Assembly: GCF_001028135.1 (NCBI RefSeq)
Contig: NZ_LDNM01000057.1
Location: forward strand, 1 to 53,379
From: Xenorhabdus griffiniae
Lineage (GTDB): Bacteria > Pseudomonadota > Gammaproteobacteria > Enterobacterales > Enterobacteriaceae
DNA length: 53,379 bases
Direction: 5' to 3'
Shown here: positions 8,854-18,245 of the stretch, piece by piece
Numbering within the stretch: the stretch's first letter is position 1
How the letters are laid out: every line of letters begins with the position of its first letter
Made by a program: the position numbers and the translations under genes
The notes under the pieces: generated by a model
The model's database searches: none
The model's input: only the letters and a program-made list of their open reading frames with translations
What the model was told of the DNA's origin: nothing

Positions 8854-8887
8854 AACCATCCCCTCGGATTTTTCTGGGGGGATGGTT
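8854..8887 (+). terminator. dppA-dppB intercistronic hairpin
   Basis: AACCATCCCC (8854-8863) pairs with GGGGATGGTT (8878-8887), followed by TTCGCTTCTTT. The 10-bp GC-rich stem in the 143-base dppA-dppB gap suits a partial terminator or an mRNA-stabilising element that lets the binding protein exceed the membrane subunits. There is no long T-run, so full termination is unlikely. Confidence 0.6.
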
Positions 8888-8971
8888 TCGCTTCTTTGAT
8901 GGGCAAGTCAACTCTGTAGACACCAAGCGGTCCGAAGAACCGCACTGGTATTTAAAAAGGGAACTCAGGAT

Positions 8972-9991
8972 ATGCTGCAATTTATCCTCCGACGTCTGGG
9001 ATTAGTGATCCCGACGTTTATTGGTATTACGCTGCTGACTTTCGCATTTGTGCACATGATACCGGGTGATCCCGTGCTGATTATGGCGGGAGAGCGAGGT
9101 ATTTCTGCTGAGCGTCATGCCCAATTACTGGCTGAAATGGGGCTGGATAAGCCTCTCTGGGAGCAATATCTTCATTACATCAATGGCGTATTGCATGGCG
9201 ATTTGGGGATTTCGTTAAAAAGCCGCATTCCGGTGTGGGATGAGTTTGTCCCGCGTTTTAAAGCGACTTTCGAATTGGGTATCTGTGCCATGTTATTTGC
9301 CATCTCTGTCGGTATTCCGGTCGGGGTATTGGCAGCTGTCAAACGGGGTTCTGTCTTTGATCACACCGCGATAGGTTTGTCATTGACAGGCTACTCCATG
9401 CCCATTTTCTGGTGGGGGATCATGCTGATCATGCTGGTTTCCGTTCACTGGAACTTAACCCCTGTTTCTGGCCGAATCAGTGATAGTGTGTTTCTTGATG
9501 ACAGCAATCCCCTGACGGGATTTATGTTGATCGATACGCTGATTTGGGGCGAGGAAGGGGATTTCACTGATGCTGTCATGCACATGATCCTGCCAGCCAT
9601 TGTGCTGGGAACGATCCCGTTAGCCGTCATCGTGCGCATGACGCGCTCTTCCATGCTGGAAGTGCTGGGCGAAGATTATATCCGCACTGCCAGGGCAAAA
9701 GGGTTGAGTCGTCTCCGCGTCATTATCGTCCATGCGCTGCGTAATGCGTTGTTACCTGTCGTCACGGTGATTGGCCTGCAAGTGGGCATCATGTTGGCGG
9801 GTGCCATTCTGACCGAAACCATTTTTTCATGGCCAGGATTAGGGCGCTGGCTGATTGATGCCCTGCAACGTCGTGACTATCCGGTGGTACAGGGCGGAGT
9901 ATTGTTGGTGGCAACCATGATTATTCTGGTCAATCTGGTGGTTGATTTGTTGTACGGCATCGTCAATCCGCGCATTCGTCATAAGAAATAG
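8972..9991 (+). CDS. dppB: Dipeptide ABC transporter permease DppB
   Basis: DppB (339 aa) is one of the two inner-membrane permeases of the dipeptide importer. It has the family start MLQFILRRLGLVIPTFIGIT and about six membrane helices. The cytoplasmic EAA loop, which docks on the ATPases, is EDYIRTARAKGLS near residues 230-242. Length matches E. coli (339). The ATG at 8972 has an AGGGAACTCAGGA site. dppC follows after 6 bases. Confidence 0.97.
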   Translation: MLQFILRRLGLVIPTFIGITLLTFAFVHMIPGDPVLIMAGERGISAERHAQLLAEMGLDKPLWEQYLHYINGVLHGDLGISLKSRIPVWDEFVPRFKATFELGICAMLFAISVGIPVGVLAAVKRGSVFDHTAIGLSLTGYSMPIFWWGIMLIMLVSVHWNLTPVSGRISDSVFLDDSNPLTGFMLIDTLIWGEEGDFTDAVMHMILPAIVLGTIPLAVIVRMTRSSMLEVLGEDYIRTARAKGLSRLRVIIVHALRNALLPVVTVIGLQVGIMLAGAILTETIFSWPGLGRWLIDALQRRDYPVVQGGVLLVATMIILVNLVVDLLYGIVNPRIRHKK

Positions 9992-9997
9992 GAGCAC

Positions 9998-10903
9998 ATG
10001 ATGACTCAAACAACCGAGCCTGTCGTATCAGATGCGCCGAAATTAATGACGCAGATACAGGAATTCTGGCACTACTTTAAACGTAACAAAGGCGCAGTGA
10101 TTGGCCTTGTCTATATTATCCTGATGCTGCTGGTTGCGTTATTGGCGGGGATATTAGCGCCGCATGGTCCGGCAGAACAGTTTCGTGATTCCTTGCTAGT
10201 GCCTCCGGTATGGCAGGAAGGCGGAAGCTGGCAATTTATTCTCGGCACCGATGATGTTGGGCGCGATATTCTGTCCCGCCTGATGTATGGGGCACGTCTT
10301 TCATTATTGGTGGGCTGTCTGGTGGTAGTGATGTCACTCATCATGGGCATCATTCTGGGATTATTGGCCGGATATTTCGGCGGTGTGGTAGATACCATGA
10401 TCATGCGTATCGTCGACATTATGTTGGCCTTGCCAAGCCTGCTGCTGGCATTGGTGCTGGTGGCGATCTTTGGTCCATCAATTGTCAATGCGTCCCTGGC
10501 ACTCACTTTTGTCGCCCTGCCTCACTATATCCGCTTAACAAGAGCGGCGGTACTGGTGGAAGTTAACCGCGATTATGTGATGGCTTCCCAGGTGGCGGGT
10601 GCGGGAGCCATACGCCAGATGTTCATCAATATCCTGCCAAACTGCCTTGCACCGCTGATTGTGCAAGCGTCATTAGGGTTTTCGAACGCTATTCTTGATA
10701 TGGCGGCCTTGGGGTTTCTGGGAATGGGAGCACAGCCGCCAACCCCAGAATGGGGAACCATGTTGGCCGATGTTTTGCAATTTACCCAGAGTGCGTGGTG
10801 GGTTGTGACCTTTCCGGGGCTGGCTATCCTGTTGACGGTACTGGCATTTAACCTGATGGGGGACGGGTTGCGCGATGCACTTGATCCCAAGCTCAAGCAG
10901 TAG
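9998..10903 (+). CDS. dppC: Dipeptide ABC transporter permease DppC
   Basis: DppC (301 aa) is the second permease. The N-terminal OppC_N segment (EFWHYFKRNKGAVIGLVYI) is followed by the transport domain, with the EAA-loop sequence RDYVMASQVAGAG and the signature GFLGMGAQPPTPEWG. Length matches E. coli (300). Two adjacent ATGs (9998 and 10001) follow AGGAGCAC; the second has slightly better spacing, a one-residue difference. dppD begins 12 bases after the stop. Confidence 0.97.
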   Translation: MMTQTTEPVVSDAPKLMTQIQEFWHYFKRNKGAVIGLVYIILMLLVALLAGILAPHGPAEQFRDSLLVPPVWQEGGSWQFILGTDDVGRDILSRLMYGARLSLLVGCLVVVMSLIMGIILGLLAGYFGGVVDTMIMRIVDIMLALPSLLLALVLVAIFGPSIVNASLALTFVALPHYIRLTRAAVLVEVNRDYVMASQVAGAGAIRQMFINILPNCLAPLIVQASLGFSNAILDMAALGFLGMGAQPPTPEWGTMLADVLQFTQSAWWVVTFPGLAILLTVLAFNLMGDGLRDALDPKLKQ

Positions 10904-10915
10904 GGGGATTGTGAA

Positions 10916-11896
10916 ATGGCATTATTGAATGTAGACCAATTGTCTGTGCATTTTGGGGATGAAGATGCGCCATTCCGCGCCGTTGACCGTATCAGCTACC
11001 GTGTTGAGCAGGGAGAGGTTGTCGGTATTGTTGGAGAATCCGGCTCAGGTAAGTCGGTCAGTTCATTGGCGATTATGGGGCTGATTGATTATCCGGGCAA
11101 AGTCATGGCCGAAAAACTGGAATTCGCGGGCCGTGACCTGACTAAAATTTCAGAAAAAGAGCGCCGGCAGTTGGTAGGGGCGGAAGTGGCGATGATTTTC
11201 CAGGATCCCATGACCAGTTTGAATCCGTGCTACACCGTCGGTTATCAGATAATGGAAGCCTTGAAAGTCCATCAGGGCGGCAATCGGAAAACGCGATATC
11301 AGCGGGCAATAGACTTGTTGAACCTGGTGGGTATTCCCGATCCGGTTTCTCGTTTGGATGTTTATCCGCATCAATTATCTGGCGGAATGAGCCAGCGTGT
11401 GATGATCGCAATGGCTATCGCGTGCCGCCCGAAGCTTTTGATTGCCGATGAGCCGACGACGGCACTGGATGTCACCATTCAGGCACAAATCATCGAGTTG
11501 TTGCTGGAATTGCAGCAGCGGGAAAACATGGCATTACTCTTGATCACCCATGATTTGGCGCTGGTGTCGGAAGCCGCCCACCATATTATTGTGATGTATG
11601 CCGGGCAGGTGGTAGAAATTGGCAAGGCAACGGAAATCTTCCGTGCGCCACGCCATCCTTATACACAAGCATTATTGCGGGCATTGCCGGAATTTGCAGT
11701 GGATAAATCCCGTTTGGCATCGTTGTCCGGTGTTGTTCCCGGAAAATATGATCGCCCAATGGGATGTCTGCTCAACCCGCGTTGTCCTTATGCCAATGCG
11801 CATTGTCGCCAGGAGGAGCCGCCACTGAAATCAGTAGGAGAGCGTCAGGTTAAATGTCACATGCCACTGGATGATGAGGGGAGGCCGACAGTATGA
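10916..11896 (+). CDS. dppD: Dipeptide ABC transporter ATP-binding protein DppD
   Basis: DppD (326 aa) is one of two ATPases that power dipeptide import. Visible motifs are Walker A GESGSGKS (about residues 41-48), the Q-loop [10 protein letters not shown], signature LSGGMSQR, Walker [13 protein letters not shown] and the switch histidine in LLITHDLA. The C-terminal oligopeptide/dipeptide extension carries the Cys-rich [14 protein letters not shown], which in this family binds an iron-sulfur cluster (established for Dpp and Opp relatives; not tested here). The last four bases overlap dppF (ATGA at 11893), so the pair is translationally coupled. Confidence 0.97.
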   Translation: MALLNVDQLSVHFGDEDAPFRAVDRISYRVEQGEVVGIVGESGSGKSVSSLAIMGLIDYPGKVMAEKLEFAGRDLTKISEKERRQLVGAEVAMIFQDPMTSLNPCYTVGYQIMEALKVHQGGNRKTRYQRAIDLLNLVGIPDPVSRLDVYPHQLSGGMSQRVMIAMAIACRPKLLIADEPTTALDVTIQAQIIELLLELQQRENMALLLITHDLALVSEAAHHIIVMYAGQVVEIGKATEIFRAPRHPYTQALLRALPEFAVDKSRLASLSGVVPGKYDRPMGCLLNPRCPYANAHCRQEEPPLKSVGERQVKCHMPLDDEGRPTV

Positions 11897-12909
11897 GCAT
11901 TCAACAAAACAGGGAACAAGAAAAGGCGACAGTACCTTTACTGCAAGCCACTGAATTGAAAAAATATTATCCGGTGAAAACAGGCTTATTTTCGCCTGAG
12001 CGTATGGTCAAGGCGTTGGATGGTGTCTCATTTGAACTGGAAAAAGGCAAGACGTTGGCGGTTGTCGGCGAATCGGGCTGTGGAAAATCCACATTGGGCC
12101 GCTTGTTGACCATGATTGAAAAACCGACTGAGGGGGAACTTTATTATCTGGGACAAGACCTCTTAGTGCCAAATAAAGAAGCAGAAAAACTTCGTCGCCA
12201 GAAGATCCAGATTGTCTTTCAAAACCCCTATGCTTCCTTAAATCCCCGTAAAAAAGTAGGGCAGATTTTGGAAGAGCCGTTGCTGATTAATACTTCACTT
12301 ACTGCGCATGAACGTAAGGAAAAAGTCTTACAGATGATGGAGAAAGTAGGATTAAAACCGGAACATTATGCGCGTTATCCCCATATGTTTTCTGGAGGGC
12401 AGCGTCAGCGTATCGCCATTGCCCGTGGATTAATGTTAAACCCAGATGTGGTCATTGCAGATGAACCCGTTTCAGCGTTGGATGTTTCAGTGCGGGCGCA
12501 GGTTCTGAACCTGATGATGGATTTGCAACAGGAGTTGGGATTGTCTTACGTCTTTATATCCCATGATCTTTCAGTCGTCGAACATATTGCTGATGAAGTG
12601 ATGGTGATGTATTTGGGACGCTGTGTTGAAAAAGGGAGTAAGGAAATGATTTTCAACACGCCTCGTCATCCTTATACACAGGCGTTGTTGTCGGCGACGC
12701 CTCGTCTGAATCCTGAGCTGCGCCGTGAACGCATTAAGCTGACAGGAGAACTGCCAAGCCCGATGAATCCGCCGACGGGGTGTGCTTTTGCTGCCCGTTG
12801 TCGTCGTGCATTTAACCCATGTACCCAATTCCAGCCGAAGTTAAAGCAATATGGCGGACAACTGATCGCGTGTTTCGCGGTCGAACAGGATGAAAACCCA
12901 TCCACCTGA
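11893..12909 (+). CDS. dppF: Dipeptide ABC transporter ATP-binding protein DppF
   Basis: DppF (338 aa) is the second ATPase and forms the nucleotide-binding pair with DppD. Motifs: Walker [11 protein letters not shown]-loop [10 protein letters not shown], signature FSGGQRQR, Walker [13 protein letters not shown], switch region FISHDLS, and the C-terminal Cys motif [14 protein letters not shown]. Length is close to E. coli DppF (334). It ends the operon; I see no convincing intrinsic terminator directly after the stop, only a triplet repeat about 45 bases later. Confidence 0.97.
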   Translation: MSIQQNREQEKATVPLLQATELKKYYPVKTGLFSPERMVKALDGVSFELEKGKTLAVVGESGCGKSTLGRLLTMIEKPTEGELYYLGQDLLVPNKEAEKLRRQKIQIVFQNPYASLNPRKKVGQILEEPLLINTSLTAHERKEKVLQMMEKVGLKPEHYARYPHMFSGGQRQRIAIARGLMLNPDVVIADEPVSALDVSVRAQVLNLMMDLQQELGLSYVFISHDLSVVEHIADEVMVMYLGRCVEKGSKEMIFNTPRHPYTQALLSATPRLNPELRRERIKLTGELPSPMNPPTGCAFAARCRRAFNPCTQFQPKLKQYGGQLIACFAVEQDENPST

Positions 12910-12952
12910 TCATATCTGACCGTGGTATAACGTATAAGCATTGTGGTAGGTT

Positions 12953-12985
12953 GTAGTAGAAGAAGTAGAAGTAGTAGTAGTAGAA
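12953..12985. repeat. Trinucleotide microsatellite (GTA/GAA)n
   Basis: Eleven consecutive triplets of only two kinds, GTA and GAA (seven and four copies), lie between dppF and the next gene. It is outside any supported gene. On the minus strand it yields a spurious poly-leucine reading frame. Confidence 0.8.
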
Positions 12986-13161
12986 ACTTATACAATCACT
13001 TTATGCGCTTTATTGAGTGATACCGTTATATCCCGGTCATTTCTCTGTTGTATTCATCAAAATAAGACGACCACAAGTAAGATCAAGTATACTCACTCAC
13101 ATTGTTAAGATGTGCTGGTCAGTGTTTTCACTATTATTATCTCAGTGTTGGTTTGGATAAG

Positions 13162-13869
13162 ATGAAATTGCGTGTCAAACGTTCGTTAACTATTAAACAG
13201 ATGGCCGCTGTGACAGGAGTCACTTTGGTTACCATTGCTATTTTCATCACCATCCAGTTGTCTCATCTGTTACAGCAGCGGAAAGATGACTATATCAGTC
13301 AGCTTAACAATGCGGCCGTACAGATCCAGACTCCTTTGGCAGAAGCCTTGTTGAGTTCAGATCTCAATAAAGCGAAAACGCTGTTGATTGGATTAAAGAC
13401 CTCAGGCATTCTGGGTCGGGCCGATGTACTGTTACCTGATAACGTTCGGGTAATGAGCCTGGATTTTGCCACTCATCGTCCCATACCTGAACTGGCAAAG
13501 CAGGTTTTTGGCATTCCCGTTGAGGTTAATATTCCTCTCTATGTTTATGGTGTTTCGCCAAAAATAGCGCAATCACAGGGGCACCTTATTTTACAGGTTG
13601 ATTCCAATCGAGTGTATCGTTTTGCCTTGAATACACTTGCATTAATGTTGACCACTTATTTATTACTCGCACTTATTCTTACGGTGTCGATAAGCTGGTG
13701 CGTAAATCGCATTGTCATCCATCCGTTGCGTGATGTTGCGCGGGAACTGAATGAAGAACAGGCACCAGAGCCTATGCCTTGCCCGAAAAACCATCAGGAT
13801 GATGAGCTGGGGTTGTTGGTGAAAGGCTATAATCGTCAGGTTAATAAGCAGAAAACGCCATCAAAATGA
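13162..13869 (+). CDS. HmsP/YhjK-like sensor stub (periplasmic sensor plus HAMP, no GGDEF-EAL)
   Basis: This 235-residue protein matches only the N-terminal third of the c-di-GMP phosphodiesterase HmsP/PdeK (YhjK). Features: start MKLRVKRSLTIKQMAAVTG, a first helix (about residues 13-35), a periplasmic sensor domain with GRADVLLPD, a second helix (about 155-180) and a HAMP segment with HPLRDVARELNE. It then stops after GLLVKGYNRQVNKQK, where the family continues into GGDEF and EAL domains of more than 400 residues. No remnant of those fits in the 100 bases before the next gene. The ATG at 13162 follows GGATAAG and matches the family start; an upstream ATG at 13102 would add 20 unrelated residues. 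It may be a decayed enzyme or a retained membrane sensor with a new partner. Confidence 0.8.
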   Translation: MKLRVKRSLTIKQMAAVTGVTLVTIAIFITIQLSHLLQQRKDDYISQLNNAAVQIQTPLAEALLSSDLNKAKTLLIGLKTSGILGRADVLLPDNVRVMSLDFATHRPIPELAKQVFGIPVEVNIPLYVYGVSPKIAQSQGHLILQVDSNRVYRFALNTLALMLTTYLLLALILTVSISWCVNRIVIHPLRDVARELNEEQAPEPMPCPKNHQDDELGLLVKGYNRQVNKQKTPSK

Positions 13870-13976
13870 AACCTGACAAGATGAATAACAGTCTAATCCT
13901 TGATGATAATATTCAGGGATGAATGATTGTCTTAGGCTATCGCAGGATAAAATTAAACAGGTAGGGGTAAGTGAAC

Positions 13977-15446
13977 ATGCTGAGCAATAAAATCGGATAT
14001 CTTATTGGTGGTGCGATTCTGGTTACAACTTGTTTGGCACAGGCTGAGACCTTGCAACCAGATCCAGCCTGGCAACAAGGCAAACTTGAAAATGGATTTA
14101 GCTGGCAAATCCTGCAAACACCACAGCGGCCTAATGACAGAGTACAGTTGCGGTTATTGGTAAAGACTGGCTCACTGTCTGAAAAAACCCAACAACGGGG
14201 CTATACCTCCCTGATTCCGAAAATCGTCTTATCCAGCAGCAAAGATTTATCATCGCAGAAACTGGAAAACCTATGGCACAATGCGATAGACACTAAAAAT
14301 CTCTTTCCGCCTGCCATTGTTTCCTATGATTTCACCCTTTACAGTCTGAGCCTGCCAAATAATCGTCCCGATCTATTGCAGGATGCATTGATATGGTTAT
14401 CCGATATTGCTGGTGGTGCGGTATTTACACCGGAGACACTGGCACAGGCCATAAAAGGGGATGAACATCTTGTGACGACGTTCCCATCTGATATTCAGGA
14501 TCCTGTGTGGCGTATGCGTCTGCAAGGTTCGACACTTATCGACCATGATCCCGGTATGTCCATATCAGTGCCTGTCGATGTAAAAAAAGTCGAAAATTTT
14601 TATCATCAATGGTACACGCCGGATGCGATAACGCTGTATATCGCAGGGCATGTTGACAACCGATTACTGTCAGAGCGGATTAACCGGATCTTTGCCTCAT
14701 TGGCGGGGAAACGGCAGACACCGGTTCCTGTTTCTACCTTGCTGCCACTGAGAGCAGCAACGATTGGCATAGTGAGTGATAAGGCCGAACAAGATCGCTT
14801 ATCGTTAATCTGGAACCTGAACTGGTTGCCGATTAACAATTCGGAAACCCTGATTCAGTACTGGTTAAATGACCTGACGCGTGAAGCGCTTTACCGTTAC
14901 CTGCAATCGGGGCTTAAGGATAAGCAGGATGACATGAAATTAGGCTTGGATTGCCGGGTGCTATACCAGCGGGCAAACTGCTCACTAAATCTGGATTCTT
15001 CTGCGGACAAGCTGATGAAATCCACGCTTTATCTGGCTTCCCAGCTATCAACATTGCGGGAACATGGCTTGCCACAGGAACAATTTGATGAGCTTTACGC
15101 GCAGAAAAAAAGTCAGCTCCAGCAGTTATTTGCCATGTATGCCCGCACTGATACCGATGTTTTGATTAATCAACGTCTGTTGTCACAGCAAAATAATGTG
15201 ATAGATATCGCCCCTGAACAATTCCAGCGGTTAAGGCAGGCGTTTTTATCCTCTCTGACACCCCAAATTTTGAATAAGAGGCTGAAAGAGATGCTGTCCC
15301 AGGAAATCTCTTTTATTCTGGTGCAACCAAAAGGTGAAGCGACGATGGATGTGAATCAGATTAAAAATAGCTTTAATCAGATTATGCGCCCCGGTCCATT
15401 GCCGGAGAAACCGAAAGAGCCTGAAAGGGTGAAGGAGGGGAAATAG
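13977..15446 (+). CDS. yhjJ: YhjJ-like M16 peptidase-family protein, probably non-catalytic
   Basis: This 489-residue secreted protein matches YhjJ: a signal peptide (cleavage near CLAQA-ET), then LQPDPAWQQGKLENGFSWQIL, NRPDLLQDALIWLSD and ARTDTDVLINQRLLSQQNN in the expected order. It is an M16 zinc-peptidase fold, but the HxxEH zinc motif is not present anywhere, so it is probably inactive or a binding protein. I chose the ATG at 13977, nine bases after AGGGGT, over the GTG at 13971, which is too close to that site. It follows the HmsP-like stub; in E. coli yhjJ and yhjK are also near neighbours. Confidence 0.85.
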   Translation: MLSNKIGYLIGGAILVTTCLAQAETLQPDPAWQQGKLENGFSWQILQTPQRPNDRVQLRLLVKTGSLSEKTQQRGYTSLIPKIVLSSSKDLSSQKLENLWHNAIDTKNLFPPAIVSYDFTLYSLSLPNNRPDLLQDALIWLSDIAGGAVFTPETLAQAIKGDEHLVTTFPSDIQDPVWRMRLQGSTLIDHDPGMSISVPVDVKKVENFYHQWYTPDAITLYIAGHVDNRLLSERINRIFASLAGKRQTPVPVSTLLPLRAATIGIVSDKAEQDRLSLIWNLNWLPINNSETLIQYWLNDLTREALYRYLQSGLKDKQDDMKLGLDCRVLYQRANCSLNLDSSADKLMKSTLYLASQLSTLREHGLPQEQFDELYAQKKSQLQQLFAMYARTDTDVLINQRLLSQQNNVIDIAPEQFQRLRQAFLSSLTPQILNKRLKEMLSQEISFILVQPKGEATMDVNQIKNSFNQIMRPGPLPEKPKEPERVKEGK

Positions 15447-15746
15447 ATAGTGACTAATAAAAGAGCAAACTGGTGTTGAGTCTAAATGTGAACAGCGCTA
15501 TCATGATTAATAGTTTCTAATAGAAACTATTATATTAATATCAGTTTATCTACTGATAAGGTTTGGAATTTCATCTTGTTACGGATATTTTTTACTGATG
15601 CCTTGCTGCCGTAACCCGATTTTCACTCAGAGCTTTGAGATATTCGCGTATATATCCGACTAGTTCGATTTCCTTGGCTTCATTTTCCTGCAATATTTGG
15701 CTATTACTCTCGAGGCTCTTTCCAATAGACATCTCAGGAATGAATT
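15447..15746. other. Intergenic region between yhjJ and phospholipase gene
   Basis: It holds one AT-rich inverted repeat AATAGTTTC/GAAACTATT (15509-15517 with 15523-15531), a possible weak terminator for yhjJ. The rest must contain the phospholipase promoter, but I see no clear -35/-10 pair. A plus-strand reading frame in 15635-15817 overlaps the next gene and lacks support. Confidence 0.45.
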
Positions 15747-17888
15747 ATGCCAAACTTTTCACACAGAGAAAGATTAAAAGCTGCCGCCGCCGGATCAGCG
15801 TGTTCATTGCTGCCTGACTCGATTCTCAAGGCGCTGGTCATACCAGCCAACAACCGTACCGGTACTATTGACGACGTGGAGCATGTCGTGATCCTGATGC
15901 AGGAAAACCGTGCCTTCGACCATTATTTTGGCACCTTGTCTGGTGTACGTGGCTTCAGTGACCGTATCACCATTCCACTCCCCGGTGGCCGCAATATCTG
16001 GCAACAGCAGGGGAATGGGCGGCTGATCTTGCCATATTATCTGGACAGTCGATGTGGCAATGCACAGAGAGTTGAGGGGACGCCTCATTCCTGGGATGAT
16101 GAACACTCCGCCTGGGACAATGGCCGTATGAGTGCCTGGCCAACCTATAAGACGGCAAACTCAATGGGCTATTACCGTCAGGCTGAATTGCCATACCAGT
16201 TTGCTTTGGCCAACGCCTTCACCTTGTGTGACGCATACCACTGTTCGATCCATGCCGGCACTGATCCCAATCGTCTGTTCCTCTGGACCGGCACCAACGG
16301 TCCTAGTGCGGCTAACGTCGCCACAGTGATCAATGAGTGGGACGCGCCTGGCCCGCCAGAAGAAGGGTATACGTGGAAAACCTATCCAGAAAGATTGGAG
16401 GAGAGCGGCATTAGCTGGAAAATTTATCAATACCTGCCGGACAACTTCGGTGATAACCCGCTGGCCGGTTTCCGCCAGTACCGTGCTGCCAGTGTCGAGG
16501 CGGGTAATCCGGCACAGCCACCGGAAGGTTTCCACGACTTTGTACCTTACAGTGATGAACTGAACGAGAGAGTTCCACTGTACAAGGGCAATGGTAATAC
16601 TCTGCCGGCTGCCAGTGGTGATGATTTGGAGACGATACTGGCTGGATTTCGCGCCGAGGTGAAGAAGGGCCGATTGCCGCAGGTAAGCTGGATCGTCGCA
16701 CCGCAGGCCTATAGTGAGCATCCAGGGCCGTCCTGCCCTGTGCAGGGTGGCTGGTTCGTTCAGGAAATCATCAATGCGCTGACAGATGACCCACAGGTGT
16801 GGAGCAAAACGGTATTGCTGGTGAATTTCGATGAGAATGATGGTTTTTTTGACCACATGCCTTCACCCTCCGCACCGTCGCTACGGGAAGATGGTAGTTT
16901 CGCCGGCAAATCCACGCTACCCTTCGACACTGAGATCTTCCAACACGTAGCCCCAGAGGGATCGCAGCAGCCACCACCAGACGGGCGCATTTATGGTCCC
17001 GGGCCGAGAGTACCGATGCTGATCCTGTCACCCTGGAGTCGTGGTGGTTGGGTTAACTCACAGGTATTCGACCACACCTCAGTCCTACAGTTTTTGGAAA
17101 AACGCTTTCGGGTACGTGAGCCGAATATCAGTGCCTGGCGGCGTGCAGTGTGCGGTGACCTCACTTCCGCGTTCAACTTTGTTAATCCCAACAATGAAGT
17201 ACCCTGCTTGCCTGCCATTACACGACAGATAGCAGACAACCTGCGTTGGGATCAGGAAGCGTTATCGCCTGTGCCGTTACCGGAGGTTGAAAACCAGCAC
17301 TTGCCGTATCAATGGCGGCTGGCTCGTCCTTCCCGCGCCTTACCTTACCGACTTAATGTTGAAGCCTCGGCTTACCCTGACAAGGGTTTACTGACACTGA
17401 GCTTTTACAACATGGGTGAACAGGGTGTGGTATTCCATGTTTACGATAAACTACATCTGGATGAGATCCCGCGGCGTTACACCGTTGAGGCGGGAAAGTC
17501 GCTCAGTGATGACTGGCAGACGGCAGATAACTATGATCTCTGGTTATTAGGACCCAATGGTTTTCACCGTGCATTGAGCGGTTCACTGACACAGCGGGAG
17601 CCAGAAGTGAGTCAAATCATGAATGATACTTGCCTGCAACTGGAACTGAACAATCCGGGTGACAAAACGGTGGAGATCATCATAAACCGCTGTCCTTATA
17701 CATTGCAGGGACCGTGGTGCATTAACATGCCAGCGGGAAGCTGTCACAGCCAGGTTTTTGACACCCGCATCAGTGGTGGCTGGTACGATATTTCACTGGT
17801 GGGGCCGAAAGGATGGCACCGCCGCCTGGCTGGCAGACTGGAAAACGGTGAGCACAGTATCAGCGATCCGTTGATGGGAAAAGAATAA
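15747..17888 (+). CDS. plcC: Phosphocholine-preferring phospholipase C
   Basis: This 713-residue enzyme belongs to the PlcN/PlcH/AcpA phosphoesterase family, which hydrolyses phosphatidylcholine or sphingomyelin outside the cell to release phosphocholine. Catalytic-domain landmarks: VEHVVILMQENRAFDHYFG near residues 43-61, GTDPNRLFLWTGT, and NFDENDGFFDHMP, with the metal-binding Glu/Asp/His residues. Two C-terminal copies of the DUF756 repeat follow (each contains a GxxGWHR- or GPNGFHR-like end), as in Pseudomonas PlcN. The family uses the Tat pathway, but here the N-terminus reads NFSHRERLKAAAAG, so the twin arginine is replaced by His-Arg. The ATG at 15747 follows AGGAATGAATT, and an in-frame stop lies two codons upstream, so no longer start exists. 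Likely host-lipid attack or nutrient release. Confidence 0.92.
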   Translation: MPNFSHRERLKAAAAGSACSLLPDSILKALVIPANNRTGTIDDVEHVVILMQENRAFDHYFGTLSGVRGFSDRITIPLPGGRNIWQQQGNGRLILPYYLDSRCGNAQRVEGTPHSWDDEHSAWDNGRMSAWPTYKTANSMGYYRQAELPYQFALANAFTLCDAYHCSIHAGTDPNRLFLWTGTNGPSAANVATVINEWDAPGPPEEGYTWKTYPERLEESGISWKIYQYLPDNFGDNPLAGFRQYRAASVEAGNPAQPPEGFHDFVPYSDELNERVPLYKGNGNTLPAASGDDLETILAGFRAEVKKGRLPQVSWIVAPQAYSEHPGPSCPVQGGWFVQEIINALTDDPQVWSKTVLLVNFDENDGFFDHMPSPSAPSLREDGSFAGKSTLPFDTEIFQHVAPEGSQQPPPDGRIYGPGPRVPMLILSPWSRGGWVNSQVFDHTSVLQFLEKRFRVREPNISAWRRAVCGDLTSAFNFVNPNNEVPCLPAITRQIADNLRWDQEALSPVPLPEVENQHLPYQWRLARPSRALPYRLNVEASAYPDKGLLTLSFYNMGEQGVVFHVYDKLHLDEIPRRYTVEAGKSLSDDWQTADNYDLWLLGPNGFHRALSGSLTQREPEVSQIMNDTCLQLELNNPGDKTVEIIINRCPYTLQGPWCINMPAGSCHSQVFDTRISGGWYDISLVGPKGWHRRLAGRLENGEHSISDPLMGKE

Positions 17889-17906
17889 GGCTACTGCGTC
17901 GAATAA

Positions 17907-17928
17907 CAGGGCGGTTTAAACCGCCCTG
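17907..17928. terminator. Bidirectional terminator after phospholipase gene
   Basis: CAGGGCGGTTT (17907-17917) is directly followed by its reverse complement AAACCGCCCTG (17918-17928), then ATTTAAAT. It lies 18 bases after the phospholipase stop, between two converging genes. Confidence 0.75.
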
Positions 17929-17938
17929 ATTTAAATAA

Positions 17939-17961
17939 TTAATGGTTTCTGAAACCATTAA
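17939..17961. terminator. Second hairpin in the convergent gap, terminator for the tautomerase gene
   Basis: TTAATGGTTTC (17939-17949) and GAAACCATTAA (17951-17961) form an 11-bp palindrome right at the end of the minus-strand tautomerase gene. Together with the hairpin at 17907 it insulates the two converging genes. Confidence 0.55.
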
Positions 17962-17962
17962 C

Positions 17963-18169
17963 TTATTTCTTCGCGGCAGCCCGTAACTCCGTGACGTTTT
18001 TACCCCCAATGCCCCAGTTATCTGTTTCTACTTCATCGATGATCACAACGGTTGTTGCCGGATTTTTCCCAAGTACATCCACCAGCAATTGGGTGGCTCC
18101 TTCAATCAGTTGTTTTTTCTGTTCAGTGGTGACGCCTTCACGGGTAATTTTGATGTTCACAAATGGCAT
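17963..18169 (-). CDS. 4-oxalocrotonate tautomerase family protein
   Basis: This 68-residue protein is a small tautomerase-superfamily monomer. After Met removal the N-terminus is Pro (PFVNIKITREGVTTEQK), and that proline is the catalytic base of the family. It resembles the DmpI/PptA type, which forms hexamers or dimers; the physiological substrate is unknown in most enterics. The start ATG at 18169 follows AGGAGTTATTTTT on the minus strand. It converges with the phospholipase gene and lies 76 bases downstream of the end of yhjD. Confidence 0.88.
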   Translation of the reverse strand: MPFVNIKITREGVTTEQKKQLIEGATQLLVDVLGKNPATTVVIIDEVETDNWGIGGKNVTELRAAAKK

Positions 18170-18245
18170 AAAAATAACTCCTTTTTGAGGTTGTTATAGA
18201 CACGTGGGTACAGCCCAAAAACAGTCTTACCTGATATGTGGATGT

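Noticed and set aside
12672-12995. Minus-strand frame with a run of about ten leucines
   Set aside because: The leucines are a translation of the GTA/GAA microsatellite, and the rest is antisense to dppF.
15635-15817. 60-codon plus-strand frame upstream of the phospholipase gene
   Set aside because: It overlaps the real start in another frame, has no ribosome-binding site and shows no family resemblance.
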